Below are positions 58,527 through 64,000 of a DNA stretch of 64,000 nt, one piece after another. Where the stretch lies: contig ONQS01000010.1 in assembly GCA_900320055.1 (NCBI GenBank), forward strand, positions 1 to 64,000, read 5' to 3'. Source of the DNA: an uncultured Prevotellaceae bacterium. GTDB lineage: Bacteria > Bacteroidota > Bacteroidia > Bacteroidales > Muribaculaceae. The notes under the pieces were generated by a model. The model was not told the origin of the DNA. It saw only the letters and a list, made by a program, of their open reading frames with translations, and did no database searches. A program made the position numbers and the translations under genes. Positions within the stretch are counted from its first letter, which is position 1, and each line of letters begins with the position of its first letter.

Positions 58527-60494
58527 ATGATACACAGTCATGAGCACAAAGATCACTGCCAGTGCCACACGCATGAGCACGGCTGTGCCTGCTGCACCGA
58601 CGCGCACAAACAAGCGCATGGCGTTGAAGAAGAGACCAGCATCTGGCAGCCCGCTTTGTCGATGGCCATGCTTGTCGCTGGCATCGTCATGACGGCGATG
58701 AACGTGCAATGGTTCAGCCACCCGTGGGTGAAAGCCGCCTGGTATATTGCCGCCTGGCTGCCCACAGGCCTAGGCGTGCTGCGCGAGGCCATCGAGGCGA
58801 CCAGAGACGGCGACTTGTTCAGTGAGTTCCTGCTGATGTCGGTGGCCAGCATCGGCGCAATGGCCATCGGAGAGTTTCCCGAGGCCGTGGCCGTGATGAC
58901 GCTCTACTGCATCGGCGAGGCGTTGCAAAATCATGCTGTGGGCCGTGCCCGAAGCAATATCACGTCACTCATCGCCTTCAGGCCCGACCATGCGGTGGTC
59001 GTACGCCAGGGTGAGCATATCCCAGTCGATCCCGCCGACGTGAAGGTGGGCGACCTGGTCGAGGTCAAGCCGGGCGAGCGCGTTCCCGTGGACGGCACCC
59101 TCACAGGCCGAGCGTCAGCACTCGACACCGCTGCGCTGACCGGCGAGAGCATGCCCCGGGTGATTGAGGCGGGCGAGGAAGTGCTGGCCGGAATGATCGC
59201 CACCGAGAGCACCGTGACGCTCATCGCCAAGCGCCCCGCCAGCGAGAGCGCGATGTCACGCATCCTGCACCTGGTCGAAGAGGCCACCGAGCGCAAGGCT
59301 CCTGCCGAACAGTTTATCCGCCGCTTCGCCAGGATTTATACACCCATCGTGGTGGGAATGGCGATACTGGTAGTCGCATTGCCCTGGCTATACTCGATAC
59401 TGGCGCCGGCATTCAACTACCAATTTACCGAGTGGCTGCATCGCGCACTCATCTTCCTAGTCATCTCGTGCCCCTGCGCATTGGTCATCAGCATTCCGCT
59501 GAGTTACTATGCAGGTATTGGAGCCGCCTCACGTCGCGGCATCCTGTTCAAGGGCAGCAACTATCTGGATGCCATAGCCCGGACCGATACCGTCGTGTTC
59601 GATAAGACCGGGACACTCACCACAGGGCGCTTTGCCGTGAGCCATGTCGAGTCGCTGACCGATGCGCAGGTCGCCAGCGTGGCCGCCATTGAGCAAGCCA
59701 GTCCCCACCCCATCGCCCAGGCCATTATCTCCTATAGCCAGCCTGCTCCAGTGGCAATCGACGACCTGAAAAATATCGCCGGCTATGGCTTGAGTGCCGT
59801 AATCGACGGAGAGACTTGGCTGGTGGGTACAACACGCCTGCTGGAGCAGCATGGAGTGGACTATCCCACTGGCCTGAATCACATTCCCGAGACGATGGTC
59901 GCCGTTGCTGTCGGAGGCCAGTATCAAGGCCACATCGTGATGAGCGACCAAGTCAAAGCCGACGCGGCCGACGCCGTAGCAGCACTGCATCGCCAGGGAA
60001 TAGAGACCGTGATGCTCTCGGGCGACAAGCAGGTACTTGCCGACCAGGTGGCTAATAGCCTGGGCATCGACAGCGCCCATGGCGATCTTCTGCCTCAGGA
60101 CAAGGTAGAGCACATCGAGCGCTTGAGGGAAGGCAAGGGCCTTAAGAGGCTGCAAGTGGCCTTTGTGGGCGACGGCATCAACGATGCCCCTGTGCTCGCC
60201 ATGAGCGATGTGGGCATCGCCATGGGAGCCCTGGGCAGTGATATGGCCATTGAAACCGCCGACGTCGTTATCCAGACCGACCAGCCCTCTCGTGTAGCCA
60301 ATGCTATCGATATCGGGCAGCGCACGCGCCGCATTGTCACACAGAACATCGCCTTTGCCATCGCCATCAAGGTGCTGGTAATGATATTGGGCGTGATCGG
60401 AATCGCCAACATGTGGGAAGCCGTGTTTGCCGATGTGGGCGTTGCCCTGCTATGCGTGCTCAACTCGTTACGCCTCATGCGCTCTGGTCAATAA
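58527..60494 (+). CDS. P1B-type heavy-metal ATPase (Zn/Cd/Pb exporter, ZntA/CadA-like)
   Basis: 655 residues from the ATG at 58527. The N terminus is a short His/Cys-rich tail (HSHEHKDHCQCHTHEHGCACC) in place of a full heavy-metal-associated domain. Motifs: LTGESMP in the actuator domain, CPC at 315-317 in VISCPCALVIS within the membrane, phosphorylation site DKTGTLTTG with Asp359, HP locus in QASPHPIAQ, and GDGINDAPVLAMSDVG in the hinge. The CPC plus His-rich leader favour zinc or cadmium over copper. It exports metal from the cytoplasm. It stands alone with its own promoter and terminator; no metal-sensing regulator gene is adjacent. Confidence 0.93.
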   Translation: MIHSHEHKDHCQCHTHEHGCACCTDAHKQAHGVEEETSIWQPALSMAMLVAGIVMTAMNVQWFSHPWVKAAWYIAAWLPTGLGVLREAIEATRDGDLFSEFLLMSVASIGAMAIGEFPEAVAVMTLYCIGEALQNHAVGRARSNITSLIAFRPDHAVVVRQGEHIPVDPADVKVGDLVEVKPGERVPVDGTLTGRASALDTAALTGESMPRVIEAGEEVLAGMIATESTVTLIAKRPASESAMSRILHLVEEATERKAPAEQFIRRFARIYTPIVVGMAILVVALPWLYSILAPAFNYQFTEWLHRALIFLVISCPCALVISIPLSYYAGIGAASRRGILFKGSNYLDAIARTDTVVFDKTGTLTTGRFAVSHVESLTDAQVASVAAIEQASPHPIAQAIISYSQPAPVAIDDLKNIAGYGLSAVIDGETWLVGTTRLLEQHGVDYPTGLNHIPETMVAVAVGGQYQGHIVMSDQVKADAADAVAALHRQGIETVMLSGDKQVLADQVANSLGIDSAHGDLLPQDKVEHIERLREGKGLKRLQVAFVGDGINDAPVLAMSDVGIAMGALGSDMAIETADVVIQTDQPSRVANAIDIGQRTRRIVTQNIAFAIAIKVLVMILGVIGIANMWEAVFADVGVALLCVLNSLRLMRSGQ

Positions 60495-60517
60495 CCAGAC
60501 CCCGCCTGTAAACAACA

Positions 60518-60556
60518 TTATCGGGATCGTGCCTGCTGTGGGCACGGTCCCGATAA
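60518..60556. terminator. Bidirectional terminator between the ATPase and M3 peptidase genes
   Basis: TTATCGGGATCGTGCC pairs with GGCACGGTCCCGATAA (one G-T pair, 16 bp) with a 7-base loop. Confidence 0.8.
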
Positions 60557-60589
60557 ATGGTTGATGGGTAACGGCTAGCGCCGTATGTC

Positions 60590-62716
60590 TTACTTCAGAC
60601 CGCGGTTGCGCAACAGAGCGTCGGCAGTGGGAGCCTGGCCACGGAAACGCTTGTAGAGTACCATAGCGTCCTCGGTGTCACCAGCCTCGAGGATGTTGGT
60701 GCGGTAACTGTCGGCAGTAGCCTTGTCAAATGCACCAGCCTTCTCAAATGCCATGTAGCCGTCGGCCTCGAGCACCTGTGACCACAGATAGGTATAGTAA
60801 CCGCAAGCATACTGGTCATCGGCAAAGATGTGCTTGAAGTAGGGGCTACGATAGCGGAACTCAACCAGGGCGGGCATGTTCAGTTGGGTCTTCACCTCCT
60901 GCTCAAACGCCTTGACGTCGACGTTCTTCAACTCCTCGGCAGTCCAAGCCTTTTTGTGCCAATACATATCCAAAAGGGCAGCGCCCACGAGTTCGGTGGT
61001 CATGAAGCCCATGTTGAACTGAGCACTTTCGTTCAGTTTCTGCACCAGGGTGTCGGGGATCACCTCGCCAGTCTTGTAGTGACGCGCATAGTTCTTGAGC
61101 ACCTCAGGCTCAAATGCCCAGTGCTCGTTGATCTGCGAGGGCATCTCCACCAGGTCGCGGTCCACGTTGGTACCTGCCAGGCCACGATAAGCCACGCGGG
61201 TGAGCATTCCGTGCAGGGCATGGCCAAACTCATGGAATACGGTCTGCACCTCGTCCCAGGTGAGCAGCGAGGGGGTATCGCCAGCGGGAGGTGTCATGCT
61301 AGCCACATTATAAATAATAGGACGGATGTTCTCGCCATTGTAGGCGTAGGCTTCCTGCATGGCTTCCATCCAAGCGCCCTGTGCCTTAACGGGACGCGGC
61401 AGGTAGTCGGTCATAAAGACGGCGAGGTGCTTGCCCTCGGCATCCTTCACGTCATAGACCTTAACCTCGGGGTGATACTTGGGAGCATCGGGCATTTCCT
61501 CAAAGGTAAGGCCATAGAGTTTGTTGGCGCAGAAGAAGATACCATTCTTAACCACGCTGTCGAGGGCGAAGTAGGGACGCACGTCATCCTCACTGAAGTT
61601 GAATTTCTCCTTCTTCACCTTCTCGGCATAGTAATAGTAGTCACAAGCCTCGATCTGAGCGGTATCGCCATGGGCTGCGGCATACTTCTGCATGTCGGCA
61701 ACTTCCTCGTCAACCTTCTTGATAGCGGGACGCCAGAGCGACATCAGCAGGTCTTCGGCAGCCTTGGGAGTCTTAGCCATGTAAGGATTGGTAGCATAGT
61801 CGGCATAGGTGTTAAAGCCGAGCAGGTTGGCCTTCTGTTGGCGCAGGAGCAGGATGTTGCGGATGTTCTCGCTGTTGTCCCACTGGTCGCCATGGCTGGC
61901 AGTTGTGGTATAGGTCTCATACATCTGACGGCGCAGGTCACGGCTCTCGGCATAGGTGAGGACGGCCAGGCGTGTCGAGGCGGTAGCGGTGAAAGCCCAC
62001 TGACCCTTCTTGCCCTTGTCGGCAGCCAGTTTTGCGGCATTGTCGATGATACCCTGGGGCAGGCCCTTGAGTTGCTCTTCCTTGTCGACAAAGAAGACGC
62101 AGTTGTCCATGTCGTGCATCACGTTGTTACCAAACTTGAGTTTGAACTCACCGAGTTTGCGGTTGATCTCCTTGAGGGTGTCCTTCTGAGCAGCGGTCAG
62201 CAAAGCGCCATTGCGGACAAACTCCTTGTAGTACTTCTCGGTAAGACGCTTCTGGATGGGATCCATACCGAGTTTGTCGGCATTGTCATAGACGGCCTTA
62301 ACTTTGGCAAAGAGGCTGTCGTTCATGTACATGCCATCGCTCTGGGCGGTGAGTTTGGGCAACAGGGTCTCCGAGAGTTTCTGCATCTCGGGGGTGTTGT
62401 CACTGCTGCTCAGGGCATTGAATACTCTCGACACCTTGTCCAGAATGCGGCCGCTGTTGTCCAGAGCCAGGATGGTGTTCTCGAAATTGGGCTCAGCCGT
62501 GTTCTTGATGATGGAATCAATCTCGGCGTTCTGCTGCTCGATACCAGCGTCAACAGCGGGCTCATAGTCAGCATAGGTGATCTTGTCAAACGGCGGGATG
62601 CCGTACTCGTTAGCATACTCCGACATAAACGGATTGTTCTCAATTGATTTTTTCTCGCTACAGCCCACCAGCATGATGGCTGCTAGGGCGAGAACGGTGA
62701 ATAAAACTTTCTTCAT
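60590..62716 (-). CDS. M3 family metallopeptidase lipoprotein (oligopeptidase/Dcp-like)
   Basis: 708 residues. MKKVLFTVLALAAIMLVGC is a lipoprotein signal with the lipobox Cys at position 19. The zinc motif HEFGH is at 495-499 in VFHEFGHALHGML, the family's HExGH form; the downstream Glu is in the DLVEMPSQINEHWAFEPEV region. The long helical N-terminal part and the ending FRGQAPTADALLRNRG fit the M3A peptidases (peptidyl-dipeptidase Dcp and oligopeptidase A). Export as a lipoprotein suggests breakdown of peptides in the periplasm or at the surface. No -7 box was found in the 56 bases before it. Confidence 0.93.
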   Translation of the reverse strand: MKKVLFTVLALAAIMLVGCSEKKSIENNPFMSEYANEYGIPPFDKITYADYEPAVDAGIEQQNAEIDSIIKNTAEPNFENTILALDNSGRILDKVSRVFNALSSSDNTPEMQKLSETLLPKLTAQSDGMYMNDSLFAKVKAVYDNADKLGMDPIQKRLTEKYYKEFVRNGALLTAAQKDTLKEINRKLGEFKLKFGNNVMHDMDNCVFFVDKEEQLKGLPQGIIDNAAKLAADKGKKGQWAFTATASTRLAVLTYAESRDLRRQMYETYTTTASHGDQWDNSENIRNILLLRQQKANLLGFNTYADYATNPYMAKTPKAAEDLLMSLWRPAIKKVDEEVADMQKYAAAHGDTAQIEACDYYYYAEKVKKEKFNFSEDDVRPYFALDSVVKNGIFFCANKLYGLTFEEMPDAPKYHPEVKVYDVKDAEGKHLAVFMTDYLPRPVKAQGAWMEAMQEAYAYNGENIRPIIYNVASMTPPAGDTPSLLTWDEVQTVFHEFGHALHGMLTRVAYRGLAGTNVDRDLVEMPSQINEHWAFEPEVLKNYARHYKTGEVIPDTLVQKLNESAQFNMGFMTTELVGAALLDMYWHKKAWTAEELKNVDVKAFEQEVKTQLNMPALVEFRYRSPYFKHIFADDQYACGYYTYLWSQVLEADGYMAFEKAGAFDKATADSYRTNILEAGDTEDAMVLYKRFRGQAPTADALLRNRGLK

Positions 62717-62772
62717 AATGCTAGATGATTAAACAATGTATGTAATATTATATATATAATGTCATTATCATT

Positions 62773-63897
62773 CTAATCGACATCAAAGGTGACCACGAGC
62801 GGATAGTGGTCACTGCTGCCGCCCAGGATGCGCTTAGCAAACAGGGCCTGCAAGTCGCCTTTGTACAGCATGTGGTCGATGCGATAGCGCAGTCCATGCC
62901 TATTGTAGGTGCTGGCATAACCGCGGCCCACAGTGGCCCAAGCATCGATCATGTCTTCGCCACAGATGACACGATACACGTGCGATCCAGGCACATCGTT
63001 CATGTCACCGCACACGATCAGGTTGGCGGGCGATTTGTCGATAGCCTCACGCAGCGTCGTGGCATTGTCGCTACGCAGGGCAAATGAGCGGCGCATGCGC
63101 TCGAGCGGAGCGGGCTTCACATCAGGCGATACGCGCACATTGGGATTCTTGCCGAAACTCAAGTGGTAGGACTGCAGTCTGAAGTCGATAATTCTCAACT
63201 GCTTGCCATGTGGCAGGCGCATGTCATAGGCACGAGCCAGATAGCCCGTCTGATCCCGATTGAAGCCCAATGGCGACCTGGCATGCTGAGGCTGACCGAT
63301 GGGCTGCGTGGTGAATGGGTATTTCGACATGATGCTCAAGCCCTCGCTGCCATGATAACAATAGGGATACCTGGAGCGCATCTCGTCGAGATACGGGATG
63401 AGCGACGGCACCTCGCTCCAGTCAAACCCTCTCACACTGCCCTCCTGCAAGAGCACCACGTCGGGATTAGTGTCTAAGATCAGACGCATCGTGGCCGATG
63501 GTTGGCTGCTTAACTTGGGCTCATGGTAATTAAAAGCGAGCACATTATAGGTCATCACCTTCAGCATCTTGGTTGTGTCGGCGGGCACAGGCGGATGCAT
63601 CGATGGTGCATTCAGCGGAACAAAGAGTTTAAACACCGGCAGCACGGCCACCAGCGCGACAATCATCAGCAGGATCGCCAGCCAGCGCCGCTTTAATGCC
63701 ACGACGAGCAGCACGCCGAGGGCCACAATGAGCATGGGGACAAAAGCCAAGGTCAAAAACGGTGCGGGGAAAAACCGCAACGGGTCAATCTTGCCCGCAT
63801 AGGCACAAAGCACAAGCAAGGCTCCGGTTATCAGAGCCAAGATTTCAAAAGTCTTTCTCTTATGTTTCCTTCTCCTATGTCTGTAATAGTAACTCAT
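62773..63897 (-). CDS. Membrane-anchored endonuclease/exonuclease/phosphatase family protein, paralogue
   Basis: 374 residues. A basic start (MSYYYRHRRRKHKRK) and three hydrophobic segments (to about residue 90) precede an EEP domain: MTYNVLAFNYHEP, VVLLQEGS (catalytic Glu), LRIIDFRLQSYHLS, LIVCGDMNDVPGS and GGSSDHYPLV (catalytic His). Same architecture as the gene at 10588 and probably derived from a common ancestor. Here it follows another gene 42 bases upstream whose visible end may be a rhomboid-family protein, a common partner in Bacteroidales. Substrate unknown. Confidence 0.87.
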   Translation of the reverse strand: MSYYYRHRRRKHKRKTFEILALITGALLVLCAYAGKIDPLRFFPAPFLTLAFVPMLIVALGVLLVVALKRRWLAILLMIVALVAVLPVFKLFVPLNAPSMHPPVPADTTKMLKVMTYNVLAFNYHEPKLSSQPSATMRLILDTNPDVVLLQEGSVRGFDWSEVPSLIPYLDEMRSRYPYCYHGSEGLSIMSKYPFTTQPIGQPQHARSPLGFNRDQTGYLARAYDMRLPHGKQLRIIDFRLQSYHLSFGKNPNVRVSPDVKPAPLERMRRSFALRSDNATTLREAIDKSPANLIVCGDMNDVPGSHVYRVICGEDMIDAWATVGRGYASTYNRHGLRYRIDHMLYKGDLQALFAKRILGGSSDHYPLVVTFDVD

Positions 63898-63939
63898 TAT
63901 TAAGGAGTGATTCTAATATTAATGTGTATGTGTTTAAGG

Positions 63940-64000
63940 TCATGCATTGCGGCGACGCGAAGCCTTGAAGAGTTGATCCTTCTCCTCATCGGTGAGCGCG
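63940..64000 (-). CDS. C-terminal end of an unidentified protein, possibly rhomboid-family (partial)
   Basis: The minus-strand frame enters at the window edge and ends at TGA 63942-63940. Its last residues read LTDEEKDQLFKASRRRNA. A charged tail of this kind is seen at the end of rhomboid-family proteases that neighbour EEP genes in Bacteroidales, but 19 residues cannot prove it. Confidence 0.45.
   Translation of the reverse strand, partial: ALTDEEKDQLFKASRRRNA

Noticed and set aside
60830..62647. 605-codon open frame antisense to the M3 peptidase gene
   Set aside because: It is the complement of a strongly supported peptidase gene with biased codons, has no family character, and its composition follows the opposite strand's codon pattern.
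1..64000. tRNA, rRNA, insertion sequences, phage or integrative element ends
   Set aside because: No cloverleaf-like sequence with the conserved T-arm, no rRNA segment, no transposase or integrase, and no terminal inverted repeats were recognised by eye.

Overview
The window reads as chromosomal DNA of a gut-type Bacteroidales (Bacteroidota); family level (Muribaculaceae or Prevotellaceae-like) is only a guess. Evidence: many genes are preceded by the Bacteroidota promoter pattern TTTG-N19/20-TAnnTTTG instead of an E. coli-type promoter; Shine-Dalgarno sequences are mostly absent; lipoboxes, a dockerin-like module, a probable type IX secretion C-terminal domain, a small PglC-type phosphoglycosyl transferase and a bacterial myo-inositol-phosphate synthase are present. 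No rRNA, tRNA, CRISPR array, transposase or phage gene was seen.

Layout. 1-7450: housekeeping genes (end of an unidentified gene, rlmN, a secreted endonuclease I with dockerin repeats, rpiB, valS, a MarC-family membrane protein). 7551-41235: about 33 kb of minus-strand genes forming a surface-polysaccharide (capsule/O-antigen) locus with three possible genes trailing it at the low-coordinate end. Transcription enters from a promoter near 41490 through a long leader into the Wzx flippase, a pyruvyltransferase-like protein, two paralogous QueC/PP-loop-like proteins (one fused to a GT4 glycosyltransferase), GT32, a Wzy polymerase candidate, further GT2 and GT4 enzymes, acetyltransferases, the PglC-like initiating transferase, a double PglD-like acetyltransferase and an SDR. 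Internal promoters near 24190 and 17370-17400 then read into two acyl-chemistry blocks: four acyl carrier proteins, two KASIII enzymes, an AMP-binding acyl ligase, an FkbH-like enzyme, a VOC protein, an ATP-grasp enzyme, an MBL hydrolase, a DegT aminotransferase and an acyltransferase. Downstream lie an EEP-family membrane protein, a beta-helix lipoprotein and a GHL10 lipoprotein.

41856-51459: plus-strand acyltransferase, pdxA, a HAD hydrolase, a sugar/inositol-type nucleotidyltransferase, myo-inositol-1-phosphate synthase, a Wzc-like polysaccharide co-polymerase/tyrosine kinase with a Gly-Tyr tail, and UDP-glucose dehydrogenase. 51555-64000: a second dockerin endonuclease, a candidate small RNA, a thioredoxin-fold lipoprotein lacking its cysteines, two divergent glycosyltransferases, a small His/Arg-rich secreted protein, a P1B zinc/cadmium ATPase, an M3 peptidase lipoprotein, an EEP-family paralogue and the end of another gene.

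How the parts work together (inference): PglC starts a repeat unit on undecaprenyl phosphate; the GTs, aminotransferase, acetyltransferases and pyruvyltransferase build and decorate it; Wzx and Wzy export and polymerise it with the Wzc-like kinase setting length. The ACP/KASIII/FkbH block most plausibly makes an unusual acyl or tetronate-like substituent that is attached to a sugar. That block and the QueC-like pair are the most novel content. Not found here: UpxY/UpxZ-type regulators and a Wza exporter.
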